Shown here piece by piece: positions 1 through 10,081 of a stretch of DNA of 41,449 nt (position 1 is its first letter; every line of letters starts with the position of its first letter). The translations under genes were made by a program, and so were the position numbers. This stretch comes from Candidatus Peregrinibacteria bacterium (GTDB lineage Bacteria; Patescibacteriota; Gracilibacteria; UBA1369; JABINC01): NCBI GenBank assembly GCA_018697675.1, contig JABINC010000043.1:1-41449 (forward strand). Direction: 5' to 3'. The notes beneath the pieces were generated by a model. It was not told where the DNA came from and did not search any database. It saw only the letters and a program-made list of their open reading frames with translations.

Positions 1-659
1 GAAAGAGTGATTATGCCAGATACAATTACTTCCTGAATTGCATCCGGAAAATCCAACATTTGCAAATATTTATATAATACACTAGCACCTATTCCAATTC
101 GTTTAGCTATAACTTTAGCTGCCTTTCCTCCATGTTCTGGCGTCGCTAATTCAACCAATTCCGCATATGCTGTAGCTAATTCGATTGGATTAAGATCCTC
201 TTGAGAGATATTTAGAATTAAAGATCCTATAAAAACATCCCGTGTCGTTGAATGATATACTATTTTGGCATTAATAACCTTATATTCGAGTCTTTGACAT
301 GCCCTTAGACGACGGGCCCCATCTACTACCAAAAATCGAATCTCACCTGTAGTTGCATCAACCAATAATGGGACCGCTATTATTGGAACCGTTTGTCCAT
401 CTTCATCAATAAATTCAGTTAGTTGAGCCATTTTAGACTCATCAAATACCCGCCTTGGCTGATCTGGGTTTTCTACAAACATTTCGATGGGCCAATCACG
501 TGAAGAGCCTTCACAATCAGGTATACGGACTAACTGACTGTCGTCTTGTAATATTTCCCCATGCTCTGTTATTTGTTCGCTTTGGACAAGCTCCGTTCTA
601 TCTTGTCTTAGTTCTTCTAAAGGCATTGAAATATGATTAATGGAGGGAATTATTAACAT
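1..659 (-). CDS. parB: ParB/Spo0J-family DNA-binding protein, 3' end outside window
   Basis: An open minus-strand frame runs from an ATG at 659-657 to the window edge (219 full codons, no stop), so the C terminus is missing. ParB-family proteins bind parS-type sites and act with ParA in chromosome or plasmid segregation. Seen here: an N-terminal extension of about 60 residues, then the ParB N-domain with the motif NPDQPRRVFDESKMAQL, a GQTVPIIAVPLL strand, and GARRLRACQRL in place of the usual GERR box. A helix-turn-helix-like segment follows (LNPIELATAYAELVEL, then AAKVIAKRIGIGASVLYKYL). ParA is not visible in the window. A second ATG at 626-624 is possible. The gene is divergent from the 751 membrane protein. 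Family assignment is firm; a role in segregation rather than transcriptional control is inferred. Confidence 0.85.
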   Translation of the reverse strand, partial: MLIIPSINHISMPLEELRQDRTELVQSEQITEHGEILQDDSQLVRIPDCEGSSRDWPIEMFVENPDQPRRVFDESKMAQLTEFIDEDGQTVPIIAVPLLVDATTGEIRFLVVDGARRLRACQRLEYKVINAKIVYHSTTRDVFIGSLILNISQEDLNPIELATAYAELVELATPEHGGKAAKVIAKRIGIGASVLYKYLQMLDFPDAIQEVIVSGIITL

Positions 660-683
660 GTCATGAGGACACTTGTCAATTTT

Positions 684-739
684 AGCGGATTTTGTATATT
701 GAAATTGGTTGAGTTGAAGTGTAGTTTGAAGCGGATTTT
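684..739. repeat. Direct repeat AGCGGATTTT (two copies) in divergent spacer
   Basis: AGCGGATTTT occurs at 684-693 and again at 730-739, 46 bases apart, between the divergent ParB gene and the 751 gene. The second copy lies just before the TATAAT at 745-750 that abuts the ATG at 751. It could be a binding site shared by the two divergent promoters. Only the repeat itself is observed. Confidence 0.35.
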
Positions 740-750
740 ATATTTATAAT

Positions 751-2484
751 ATGAATGTATTAAATAGTCTTTTTCGGCATAAATTTGGAGTTTTTGTAAT
801 CCTTTTTATAATTGGTTTTTTGTTTTTTGGGAATGTGGTGAAGGGGCCTTTTATTTTGGATGATTTTTCGTTGATTGTGAATAATGAGTCGATTCAATCG
901 TTCGATAATATGTCGGATTGGTTTGTGAGTGATCGGCTGGAAGGGAGTTCGTTCGATGGGAATGTGTATAGGCCGGTGACGACTGTGGTGCATGCTGTGA
1001 TGTATAGCGTTTTTGAATTAGATCATGGCGCGTATCATATTTTGAATATTTTGATTCATGTGTTGAATTCGTTTTTGGTGTTTCTTTTATTGGGGAGATT
1101 TGGATTCAAGAGGGCGATTGGAATGCTGCTAGCAATGCTGTTTTTGGTGCATCCTGTACAGGTTGAATCCGTGAGTTATATTGCTGGATTACCAGATGTT
1201 TTGAGTGCGACATTTGTACTTCTGGGGCTATTGATTTTTACTAATAAAAAAATTGAGCCTTCTATGTATTTGGTTTTGGGAATTGTGTTTGTACTTGGAC
1301 TTTTCTCAAAAGAGTCAGCCTTGGCATTGCTTCCGTTGGCTGGAGCGACAATGTTGTGTAGGGGGAATAACGGAAAATGGAAAGGGCTTCTTGTGTTAAT
1401 TGGAGTGGCAGCTGTGTATTTAATTTTGAGATTTACTGTTTTGAATTTTTCTGATGAGGGGCTTCTTGCTGGGCTTTCTAGCCTGGAAAATGAATACACT
1501 GGCAGTGTTTTTGTGAGACTTATGACTTTTGCATCTGTTTTGTGGGAATACTTTTTACTTATTGTGTTTCCTTTGAAATTGCATTTTATAAAAGAAGTTG
1601 GGCCGGTGATGACACTCTGGAGTGGGGGTGGGATTTTTGGCGTTCTTGTGATTTTGGGATGGGGAGGGCTTGGTATGTGGAAGTTTTTTGGAGGCAAAAA
1701 AATTGGGGAAAAGAATAGGGAAATGCGAGTCGGGGCGTTGAGTTTTCTTTGGTTTTTTGGAGAGCTAATTCCTGTGATGGGGCTTGTGCCTTTGAATACT
1801 GTTTATGCGGAACGATTTTTATATCTGCCAATTATTGGAATTTTGATTCTTCTGGGATTTTGTATTCAGAAATTTTGGTCCGAGAAAAGTGCTAAGGCTA
1901 TTTGTATTGGAGGTATGATTTTGGTTTTTGTACTTGGAGCACGCACCACCGATCGAAACAGAGATTGGGTGGACGTCCTCGAATTTTATAAAAATGAAAT
2001 AAAATACAATGAAAATTCTCCTCGAATAAATCATGAACTCGGAGTGGCTCATTTCCTGAAAGGGAATATTCAGCAAGCGGTCGTTTATTATAAAAAAACG
2101 ATAGAGCTGATGCCAGAATTTGCGTATGTGCATTATAATTTAGCAAATGCATATATGAATCTGAGTGAGGTTGGAGAGGGGTACATAACCGGAGTTGGGG
2201 ATGAAAGTTGCGATGAGGAAACTCATGAAGGGCATGATCACGAGGTCTTGGGGGCAGAGTTGATGGATGACGAAGAAATAGGCGAGAATGAGACAGAGGC
2301 TGAAAAGCCCTTTAATTCGGAATATGTGGAACTTGCAATTCAAGAATATTATAAGGCGATAGAGCTCAACCCAGATCTCGCCGATGCCTACAAAGCACTT
2401 TACCAGGTTTACTTTTATATCGTTGGTGACAAGGGGCGGGCCGAAGAGGTCTTACGTTCTCTGCCGGATTTTGCTAGGATGTAA
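751..2484 (+). CDS. TMTC-like multi-pass membrane protein with C-terminal TPRs
   Basis: This 577-residue protein has roughly ten hydrophobic segments in residues 12-410, followed by a soluble TPR tail. The layout and motifs resemble TMTC/GT-C-type membrane proteins: ILDDFSLIVNN after the first membrane segment, then NVYRPV, HPVQVESVSYIAGLPDVLSA, and LNTVYAERFLYLP near the last helices. Known members of this broad class transfer mannose from a lipid carrier or are uncharacterised, so glycosyltransferase activity is inferred. The tail has two clear TPRs (around PRINHELGVAHFLKGNIQQA and the segment ending in YYKAIELNPDLADAYKALY). They are separated by an acidic insert containing THEGHDHE. A TATAAT ends directly at the ATG, so the transcript may be leaderless. 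A TTGAAG at 714-719 could be its -35 box. Confidence 0.65.
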   Translation: MNVLNSLFRHKFGVFVILFIIGFLFFGNVVKGPFILDDFSLIVNNESIQSFDNMSDWFVSDRLEGSSFDGNVYRPVTTVVHAVMYSVFELDHGAYHILNILIHVLNSFLVFLLLGRFGFKRAIGMLLAMLFLVHPVQVESVSYIAGLPDVLSATFVLLGLLIFTNKKIEPSMYLVLGIVFVLGLFSKESALALLPLAGATMLCRGNNGKWKGLLVLIGVAAVYLILRFTVLNFSDEGLLAGLSSLENEYTGSVFVRLMTFASVLWEYFLLIVFPLKLHFIKEVGPVMTLWSGGGIFGVLVILGWGGLGMWKFFGGKKIGEKNREMRVGALSFLWFFGELIPVMGLVPLNTVYAERFLYLPIIGILILLGFCIQKFWSEKSAKAICIGGMILVFVLGARTTDRNRDWVDVLEFYKNEIKYNENSPRINHELGVAHFLKGNIQQAVVYYKKTIELMPEFAYVHYNLANAYMNLSEVGEGYITGVGDESCDEETHEGHDHEVLGAELMDDEEIGENETEAEKPFNSEYVELAIQEYYKAIELNPDLADAYKALYQVYFYIVGDKGRAEEVLRSLPDFARM

Positions 2485-2537
2485 GATGTTTATAGTTTGA
2501 TTAGTTCTAATTTTTTTATTTCTTAAACCTTTTTACT

Positions 2538-2813
2538 ATGCTTAATCCAAAAGCTCTTGCACTTTCTGGGGGTATTATCTGGGGACTTGGACTGTTTATT
2601 CTAACTTTTCTTGGAATGTATGTACCAGGCTACGGATTGTCTTTTTTCCAATTTATAACTGATGTATATCCTGGATATGGATTGGATATTTCTGGAGCAT
2701 TCCTTGGGCTTGCATATGGCTTCCTAGACGCGTTTATCGGCCTTTATATCTTTGCGTGGCTTTACAACAAGTTTTCTAATTGTTGCTGTAAAGATAGTTG
2801 TAAGAAAAAATAG
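2538..2813 (+). CDS. Small membrane protein of the 'bacteriophage holin-like' type
   Basis: This 91-residue protein begins MLNPKALALSGGIIWGLGLF and has two or three hydrophobic segments (about 8-30 and 55-80), the second reading GLAYGFLDAFIGLYIFAWLYN. It ends in a Cys/Lys tail, CCCKDSCKKK. The pattern 'NPKALALAxGIxWGLGLF ... GLxxGFxDGxIGGxIFAWLYN' is, as I remember it, common in bacteria and archaea and usually named 'bacteriophage holin'. There is no sign of a prophage here, so I would not read a lysis role into the name. It lies 53 bases behind the TMTC-like gene and could be co-transcribed with it. The function is unknown. Confidence 0.6.
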   Translation: MLNPKALALSGGIIWGLGLFILTFLGMYVPGYGLSFFQFITDVYPGYGLDISGAFLGLAYGFLDAFIGLYIFAWLYNKFSNCCCKDSCKKK

Positions 2814-2919
2814 AAGCTTAGATAGTCTTAAACAAATCCTTGATTTTTGGCTTAGATTTGAGCGGTTTTTGAGTATTTAAATTTGCAATTTTCATTACAC
2901 TAGAGTAAGTTTCTTTAAT

Positions 2920-2980
2920 GGATGTTCCATCATCCGAAAAAAATAAAAAAACTACCAACTTTTAATTACAAAAATTAAAA
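2920..2980 (+). promoter_or_regulatory. Hairpins in the leader of the SLH surface-protein gene
   Basis: Two inverted repeats precede the ATG at 2998. One is GGATG (2920-2924) with CATCC (2931-2935) around a 6-base loop. The other is TTTTAATT (2960-2967) with AATTAAAA (2973-2980) around a 5-base loop. Long structured leaders that stabilise mRNA are known for S-layer genes elsewhere. That role here is inferred, and no convincing -35/-10 pair was found upstream. Confidence 0.3.
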
Positions 2981-2997
2981 CCTAAAACAAAAATAAA

Positions 2998-5900
2998 ATG
3001 GGAAAATTAGGCTTTCTCTCTAAGCTTCGGCCCAGATGGGCTAAAGCTGTTACAGGTGTGTTCGTCCTAGCACTTGGGATGTTCTCACTGAATTCGCTAT
3101 ACATTCAAGATGCTAGAAATCTTCAAAGCAGCTTGCTTACCGCTGAATCTTTGGCTTCTGAACAGTCGGTTTTGACAGTTTATGATGCCACTCGAAATAT
3201 GTTTGGCAACCAAGTTCATTCTGGAGAAATGAAAATTCTTTTTGCATTGGAATTTAAGTCAGGATTACCTGACGAAGCCACGTTAACTGATATAGATTTT
3301 ACTTTTTCGAATACGGCAGGTGATGTAAGTAGTTTATTTACCAATGGGGAGGTAACTTCTGATTTATTTCTCGATGGAGCAAAGAGCTCTTATTCGAACC
3401 TTGTTGTTATCAAGGACCAGAATAGTAATGATGAAGTTGACCCTTCCGATATAATCGTACCGTCATCTAGTCCAATAACTTATACTGTCGCATCTGGGGA
3501 AGCTACTGCGACATGGGCTTCTCCTGGCATGGGACCTCTAGAAACTGGGGATATATATTTTATAGCTGCAAATATCAACGAATTCGCGCCTAATGAAGAA
3601 GACTTAACTGTGGGATTAACTGATATGGATCTGAATTTTGCAAATACGTTTACACCAGTAGAGGCGTCTTTCTTCGTAGATGCTTATGAGCCAGAGGTAG
3701 TGAGGGTGATTCCCAGCTCTGCTTCTTTAACTTCAGGAGCTACTGTCGCATTCACATTTAATCAATCCATGAATGTGCCAAGTGGGACTTCGGCAGATGG
3801 TCTTTTCTATGCATTTGGTGACTCACAGCATACTTGGGGGGCTGGAGCTAGCGTCGCTACCAGTTCGGTTGTTAATTCAAATGATACGGTAACTATTACG
3901 CTTGGATCGAGCCCTACAGTTGCGAACGGTGATGAAATTATGGTGAATTTCCCAAGTGCGGCTACCGACATGTACCCTTTTGAACCTATTGCGTTAGATA
4001 CCGATTCTCCAGACGTACTAATGGTGTACCTACATACAGACAAAGATGGTGATGGCAAAGCTGAGAGCAGAGGTGATGAAATTGCAATATTTTTTGATAA
4101 AAGGATGAGGCAGGACAGTTTTGATTATGGTACTTTATCTAATTCTATTGGCGTTTCCTCTGGATCAATTAGTAGCAATTATATTTATTGGCCGTCTGAC
4201 GACATGATGGTAATTCGATTAACTGCCAATAATGGTGGGAATGATGTCGTAGGTGCCAATATGAATTTTCAGACTTCTATCAAGGCTGCAAATAACAGAC
4301 CTCTTTCGATAAGTCCTGTTGAAATTTTGGATGTATCACCGGTACCTATGGCTGGGAATATAATGAAAAGTGGAACCGATAGCACTGATTCTTTTGTTAA
4401 CTCTGAAGATCTTGTATTTACATGGGAGTACTCCCCTGACGATACCGGAGATGTTCGAGGAATAGATGCCTATCTTTTGAAATCAAATTTAGCTGCTACC
4501 CCAAGTGCTCAGCCTCTTAATTATGCTGGATCGCTGACTTTAACTGGAGAACAGAGCTCTTCTGGCCAAGTAACATTTGATGCATCTCAATATGTAGCTT
4601 CATTGTCTCAAGAAATCCAAATGGATATTAATTGGGATAGTGAAAGCACGATAAGCCAGGGGGGGAATGAGTTTAATTTTATAGACTCTTACGACTCTTA
4701 TCGTTTTCATGTTAATACATGTGATGATGCGAATCAGGACAACCCTAATAGAACCTGTATCATGACTTCTTCATCTCCATTTTCATTTAGTGATGGATTT
4801 GACGCAGATATGATTTTTGATTTCGTAGATGGAATATTTATAGAATCTGCTTATCCTGGATTTGGGACCGTAGTTGGACCGAATGTTCAGAAAATGGCCG
4901 TAAGATTTTCTGCACCGCTAGATCAAACCACTCTCAGTTCTTCTAATATAACTCTGCGTGAGACCGACACGCCTAGTAATACAATCGCTGTGACAGCTGA
5001 TTATATCTCTAGAGCGGAGACTGTAGTGGTGACTCCGGGCTCTTCACTGTCATCAGAAACTGAATATGAGCTAGTATTCGGAACTGGAGTTAAAGATGAT
5101 CTAGGGCGAGCACTTGATCGTGAAATGGTAGTTGGATTTAAAACCAACACTAACAATATTACTTCTGCACCAACGATAGTTTATTCGCCTCAGAATGGGA
5201 CGCCACCATATGAAGACTTTGTATTTCAGTTCAATAGAGGGATGAATCCTTCAACCTTAACTTCTTCTAATATTTCTATCAGCCCTGATCTTGCAGGTGC
5301 ATGGGAATATGATAGTGGTTCACAGTCTCTAATATTTAGAGCGACTGAGGCTCCGGATGCGAGCACTTCTTATACTTTCACATTGAATGCTAGTGCTGCT
5401 GATATTTATGGGAATGCTCTAGCGGTTGCTAGCAGAACTCCATCTTTTACGACTGGAACTGCAGACAGTAGCACTCCTGAAATTAGGTGGGCTCGTCTAG
5501 AAGAAAATCGTTTGGAATTCGGACTTTCTATGAATCCTATAGAATCTAGCGTTACTTCCAACAACTTTACAGTCGCCTGTAATCAAGGGGGTAATATTCC
5601 AATTGATAACGATAATATAGAAGTGCATTATGACATGGTAGAAGTGCGTAATGTGCAACTTACTGCTGGCGATACTTGTAGAGTAACACTCGGATCCAAT
5701 ATGGAATTCCGTAATGGACAGGCTCCAAGTACAACCCCTCTTGAAGAAGATGTTATGACTACCTTTGGAGGGCATGGATCTGATCAATTTTTTCAAGATG
5801 GATTCCAAGGAGATGATCACACGGTTTCTGAAGAAGACTGGAATTTTGGAGAATTCGGAATGTTTGATTCTGATAATTATGAAAACCGTGCCGATGACAA

Positions 5901-8900
5901 AGGATCAATGTTCTACACTCCGATTTTTGTAGACCCAATTATTAAACTAACTGGCGCAGAAACTAAATATATGATTGGTATGCCGATAACTCAAGAAATC
6001 AGTCATGGCGACAAAATAAGAATTAAAAACTGGCCTGCTGGAACCGTACTCAGCTCTGCCTCTATTGCTACAGATCAAACGAACGATGACATCAATGGAC
6101 CTGATGGAGGTGAATTAGATGACACTACTTATCCTAGTGCTATCGTCACTATAAGCAATGTAACTTTCAAGCCTTCGATTGGGCTAGATCTCACGCTCTC
6201 TGTGGATGTTGATGGCGACAGTTCTGGGGATTCGGGTGCGCTCATTGGACCAACTTATTTAGATTTTGTACTGGATGGGATTACAAATGGTTCAACCGCT
6301 TCGAATGTTGATTTCACTGCAACAAGCTCTGAAGGAAACAGAGTCGATATTGAAATACGTGATGATACTGGGCGATTGGTTGAAGAGGTCGGTAAATCTG
6401 AGCCAATTTGGTTAATGGAAGGTGGTAGCGGAGAAATTGATTTCACTATTAAGAATGAATCAAATACTAATATCACCTCTCAATCTAAGTGTGAAGTATT
6501 TAACTGGCAATACTGGCAAAGAGATGATTGTGATGCAACTTTCAACAATCTCCCAAATGGAACCTATGAAGTAATGGTCGAAGCTCCAGATGGATTTTTT
6601 GAATTCTTTAAACAAGAACGAGTTGAAATTACGAATTCGGAATCATCGCATACTGTGACTAGAACTTTCAAGCGAGGGACTAATACCGTAAGCGGGACTG
6701 TCTCGGGAGCTCCTTCAGGAACCCTAATAGATGTAATTGCATCTGGACCTGATGGAATGGTGAAAAATCAGATCACAATGGGGGGAGGCGCTACAGCTTA
6801 CTCTCTGGAAGTTAATGATGGATTCTACTTCTTTAACTTGGCACCAGGATTCAACAAGGATGCTATGTTCCATGATAATGCTATGGAATCAACTTTTGCG
6901 CCTCCGAGAGGGCAAGATAGAAATATAACCGAGAATACGACAATCAACTGGGCCGTAGATGCGCCCGATCAAACTATTCAAGGAAAAGTGGTCGATGCGA
7001 ATGGAAATCCACTTTCAAATGTATTTGTGGATGCATTTGTACGTGAAGAAACCAAAGATTTTGACGATGGTTACTTCGGGTTTGGAGGAGTTCATACGAC
7101 AACAAATTCCGATGGGACATTCTCTCTGAATGTTATGGATGATCAATCATACAATGTTATGATTCATGCCTTTGGGCAAGAGAAAGAAAAGAAGGCGAGT
7201 TTAACAGGTGGAGTACAGAATCCATCTGCTGCTGAGTTTATAATTAAGATTCCAAAAGCTGACTACACTGCATCTGGTAAATGTCTCGTGGACAATTCTC
7301 CAGTTCAGTGTTTTGTGGAGTTCCGTGGAGACGAAGGAAACAGAGCTTGGGCGGATGACAGAGGTGATGGAGATGGATGGACGGCATTTGTATCAGAAGG
7401 ATCTTGGACCGGAGATGCTCATTCATTTGAACACGGATATATTGGACAAGTAAGTTTTGACGTTATAGATGAAGATATAACTGATCAAAACTTCTCTTTG
7501 AGTGCAGCAAGTTTTGGGACTATCTCTGGAAAAATCACTGTAGATGGAGCCCCTGCTGAAGGATTTAATGTGTTTGTAGAGGAGTACAATACTTCCACAC
7601 AAATACCTACTGGGAATATGCAATTTACACTGACAGATAGCAGTGGTACGGCAAGCAGTGGTGAATTTGATATGAAGATCAGAAAAAATAGTGCAAATAC
7701 AAGGCTCCGATTGTTTTACGATCATTCAGATTATGGAGCGTTCCCATCTATCAGTAACATAGATATTTCTTCTGTGGATTGGGACAATGACTCCATCTCT
7801 CCTGGAGACCTTAATACTGTCACCGCAACTGTAACTGGAATGGATAGTCTTGGTGTCAGCTTCGGATTCATCAATCTTTACGATCCAGTGAATAATAGTT
7901 TCGCTGGAAGACCTATTGATAGTGGAGACGGAACCTACACGGTTAAGCTTCCTAGTGGGACTTACTATGTAGATGCATTTATCGACAGGCTTGGGAATTT
8001 CCTTCCAAGTGAGCTAGACAATGAGGGGCAAGTGGTTATAAATGACGATACAGCATTAACTTTTGATTTGAGTGCAAGTACCTTTGGAGAGGTCACCGTT
8101 ACCGTACAAGATAGCGATGAAAATCTAATTCCAAATGCTCATGTAGAAATATTTGGAAATGGACGACATTCATATGAAGAAACCGACTCTAGTGGTGAAG
8201 CTGTAATTAGTGTAGCGACCGGAACTGGTTATAATCTTCGTGCGTTTGCAGAGGGATATACTGCGGGATCTGCTAGCAATGTAGCTATAACCGAAGCCGG
8301 TTCTACTAAAACCCTTATTGTAAAGAGTGCTGATTCTCAAATAACTGGTACTGTTGAAGTGTCTACAGTAGCTGTCGGGAATTCATTCATATTTGCTAAC
8401 TGTAACGATGGAAGTCGTATAGAAGAATTCTCTGAATCTGATGGAACTTTCTCTATCCCTGTCCCAACTGGCACAACCTGTACGGTCTCTGCTAATACTC
8501 CTACTGGTTACCAAGGGGCTGAGAACGGGTTGAGTGCCGGAGACACTGGAATAACGGTTGATGCAGACACTTCTATTCCATATGCACAACCGTTTGATAG
8601 TCAAACCTCTGCTATGGATCTATCCACCGGTGGTACGGTGAAGGTCGTTGATGACAATGCAGCATTCGAATCATTCCAAATGGATATTCCAACCGGAGCT
8701 CTAGCAACGAGCTCTGCAAATGGTAATGTATCCGTCTCTTCTGCTGCACCTCCTGAAAGTTCTACTGCCCAAACTCTTGCCGCAGTAAATGTAACCGCTA
8801 CAAATCTTTCCACCGACACTGCCGTAACATCTTCTTCGAAAGACATGGATCTGATTATGACTTTTGAAAAATCAGATATCGATGAATTTATTGATGGAGG

Positions 8901-9984
8901 CTACATGGAAATTGATGACTTAACAGAAATGCAAAATGCTTATTATGACGCCGATTCTGGAAGCTCTGCAACACTACCAACGACAAGAAATTGTCAGTAT
9001 CAAGAAGAAGCAGAAGACTCCTTCGTAACTGATTCTTGTGATGACCTTGTAGAGGCAATCCAAGGAAGCGCTTCCTTCAATGACTATAAGGTAACTCTTT
9101 CTTCTACAGTAGATCACTTCACGGTATTCACAACTGTAATTTCAAAGAGCTCTTCATCTTCTAGCATGGGACGACAAAGAGGAGTTGGTGGCTATGTTGA
9201 AAGCTTACTTGCTAGAGATGATGATGAAGGCGAGGATGATTTCTGGGCGGCGGTTGATGGGGGGGAGGAAGTTGATGATTCAGAATTTTCAGAATTTGAA
9301 GAGGAAATTTTAGAAGAAATTGAATCAGGAGCCCTACTTGAAGTTAATGAAGAAGAGGGGACTATAACCCACCTTGTCCCACCATTTAAAACATTCGAAG
9401 TTAATCTCGAAGATATTGAAAACAGCCTTTATTATGATGCAATTTACAACCTTGCAAGTCGTGGAATTCTAAAAGGATATTCTGATGGGAACTTCTATCC
9501 TGATAAGTTTGTGAGTAGAGCAGAACTTGTGAAGATTGCTGCAAGTGCTATGGAGCTTCCTGTTCCGCTAGATGTCACTAGATCTGAACTTGGGTTTAGC
9601 GATGTAATGGGGACTGACTGGTTTGCTCCTTATTTGATGGCTGCAAAGGAAGTTGGACTTATCGATGCAAAGATACGGTTCAGACCTCATGATGAAGTAA
9701 ATCGTGCAGAGGCTCTGAAGATCTTACTTCTTGCAGCTGGCGCGAATCTAGAAGATGTCCCTAAAGGATTTGTACTTCCTTTTGCGGACGTTGAGCGAGA
9801 CGCATGGTACAGACCGCATGTGAAGTATGCTTATTTCTTTGGGATTATAAGAGGGGTCATGGAAGATGGCCTCAGATACTTCCGAGGAGGTGAAAGCGCA
9901 AATCGTGGTGAAGTGGCTGACATAGTCGTTGAATCATTTGACTTCGACACAGAGGAAATTTTAGAAGAATCATTGGGGAATTAA
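2998..9984 (+). CDS. Giant cell-surface protein with Ig-like, CarboxypepD_reg-like and SLH domains
   Basis: The protein has 2,328 residues. A positively charged start and a hydrophobic stretch (AKAVTGVFVLALGMFSL) form a signal or anchor at residues 14-35. Bacterial Ig-like/SbsA-type modules follow at about 230, 610, 720 and 820, for example PTIVYSPQNGTPPYEDFVFQ. At about residue 350, DKDGDGKAESRGDE looks like a calcium-binding loop. Carboxypeptidase-regulatory-like beta modules start near residues 1230, 1325, 1507, 1696 and 1780, for example TIQGKVVDANGNPLSNVFVD. A Ser-rich then strongly acidic linker (about 2050-2130) leads to three SLH domains at about 2141, 2199 and 2261 (GYSDGNFYPDKFVSRAELVK; FSDVMGTDWFAPY; FADVERDAWYRPH). 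SLH domains anchor proteins to cell-wall polymers, so this is probably an S-layer or adhesin-like protein. It is monocistronic and ends at a strong terminator. Confidence 0.85.
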   Translation: MGKLGFLSKLRPRWAKAVTGVFVLALGMFSLNSLYIQDARNLQSSLLTAESLASEQSVLTVYDATRNMFGNQVHSGEMKILFALEFKSGLPDEATLTDIDFTFSNTAGDVSSLFTNGEVTSDLFLDGAKSSYSNLVVIKDQNSNDEVDPSDIIVPSSSPITYTVASGEATATWASPGMGPLETGDIYFIAANINEFAPNEEDLTVGLTDMDLNFANTFTPVEASFFVDAYEPEVVRVIPSSASLTSGATVAFTFNQSMNVPSGTSADGLFYAFGDSQHTWGAGASVATSSVVNSNDTVTITLGSSPTVANGDEIMVNFPSAATDMYPFEPIALDTDSPDVLMVYLHTDKDGDGKAESRGDEIAIFFDKRMRQDSFDYGTLSNSIGVSSGSISSNYIYWPSDDMMVIRLTANNGGNDVVGANMNFQTSIKAANNRPLSISPVEILDVSPVPMAGNIMKSGTDSTDSFVNSEDLVFTWEYSPDDTGDVRGIDAYLLKSNLAATPSAQPLNYAGSLTLTGEQSSSGQVTFDASQYVASLSQEIQMDINWDSESTISQGGNEFNFIDSYDSYRFHVNTCDDANQDNPNRTCIMTSSSPFSFSDGFDADMIFDFVDGIFIESAYPGFGTVVGPNVQKMAVRFSAPLDQTTLSSSNITLRETDTPSNTIAVTADYISRAETVVVTPGSSLSSETEYELVFGTGVKDDLGRALDREMVVGFKTNTNNITSAPTIVYSPQNGTPPYEDFVFQFNRGMNPSTLTSSNISISPDLAGAWEYDSGSQSLIFRATEAPDASTSYTFTLNASAADIYGNALAVASRTPSFTTGTADSSTPEIRWARLEENRLEFGLSMNPIESSVTSNNFTVACNQGGNIPIDNDNIEVHYDMVEVRNVQLTAGDTCRVTLGSNMEFRNGQAPSTTPLEEDVMTTFGGHGSDQFFQDGFQGDDHTVSEEDWNFGEFGMFDSDNYENRADDKGSMFYTPIFVDPIIKLTGAETKYMIGMPITQEISHGDKIRIKNWPAGTVLSSASIATDQTNDDINGPDGGELDDTTYPSAIVTISNVTFKPSIGLDLTLSVDVDGDSSGDSGALIGPTYLDFVLDGITNGSTASNVDFTATSSEGNRVDIEIRDDTGRLVEEVGKSEPIWLMEGGSGEIDFTIKNESNTNITSQSKCEVFNWQYWQRDDCDATFNNLPNGTYEVMVEAPDGFFEFFKQERVEITNSESSHTVTRTFKRGTNTVSGTVSGAPSGTLIDVIASGPDGMVKNQITMGGGATAYSLEVNDGFYFFNLAPGFNKDAMFHDNAMESTFAPPRGQDRNITENTTINWAVDAPDQTIQGKVVDANGNPLSNVFVDAFVREETKDFDDGYFGFGGVHTTTNSDGTFSLNVMDDQSYNVMIHAFGQEKEKKASLTGGVQNPSAAEFIIKIPKADYTASGKCLVDNSPVQCFVEFRGDEGNRAWADDRGDGDGWTAFVSEGSWTGDAHSFEHGYIGQVSFDVIDEDITDQNFSLSAASFGTISGKITVDGAPAEGFNVFVEEYNTSTQIPTGNMQFTLTDSSGTASSGEFDMKIRKNSANTRLRLFYDHSDYGAFPSISNIDISSVDWDNDSISPGDLNTVTATVTGMDSLGVSFGFINLYDPVNNSFAGRPIDSGDGTYTVKLPSGTYYVDAFIDRLGNFLPSELDNEGQVVINDDTALTFDLSASTFGEVTVTVQDSDENLIPNAHVEIFGNGRHSYEETDSSGEAVISVATGTGYNLRAFAEGYTAGSASNVAITEAGSTKTLIVKSADSQITGTVEVSTVAVGNSFIFANCNDGSRIEEFSESDGTFSIPVPTGTTCTVSANTPTGYQGAENGLSAGDTGITVDADTSIPYAQPFDSQTSAMDLSTGGTVKVVDDNAAFESFQMDIPTGALATSSANGNVSVSSAAPPESSTAQTLAAVNVTATNLSTDTAVTSSSKDMDLIMTFEKSDIDEFIDGGYMEIDDLTEMQNAYYDADSGSSATLPTTRNCQYQEEAEDSFVTDSCDDLVEAIQGSASFNDYKVTLSSTVDHFTVFTTVISKSSSSSSMGRQRGVGGYVESLLARDDDEGEDDFWAAVDGGEEVDDSEFSEFEEEILEEIESGALLEVNEEEGTITHLVPPFKTFEVNLEDIENSLYYDAIYNLASRGILKGYSDGNFYPDKFVSRAELVKIAASAMELPVPLDVTRSELGFSDVMGTDWFAPYLMAAKEVGLIDAKIRFRPHDEVNRAEALKILLLAAGANLEDVPKGFVLPFADVERDAWYRPHVKYAYFFGIIRGVMEDGLRYFRGGESANRGEVADIVVESFDFDTEEILEESLGN

Positions 9985-10004
9985 AGTTCGTTTAAGTTTT
10001 TAGG

Positions 10005-10035
10005 AAAGGGCCGCTTGCAAAGCGGCCCTTTTTTT
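10005..10035 (+). terminator. Rho-independent terminator after the SLH gene
   Basis: A perfect 12-bp stem, AAAGGGCCGCTT (10005-10016) with AAGCGGCCCTTT (10020-10031), closes a 3-base loop and runs into a T tract to 10035. It starts 20 bases after the stop codon. Confidence 0.93.
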
Positions 10036-10081
10036 GAGACCCTACCTATGATATGTTTGAGCACCCTAATGAAACGCCTAA

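Noticed and set aside
455-640. A 61-codon plus-strand frame
   Set aside because: It lies antisense to the ParB-family gene, whose minus-strand frame runs unbroken through 1-659 with clear family motifs.
2538-2813. Phage lysis module suggested by the holin-like protein
   Set aside because: No endolysin or other phage gene is near, and this protein type is widespread outside phages.
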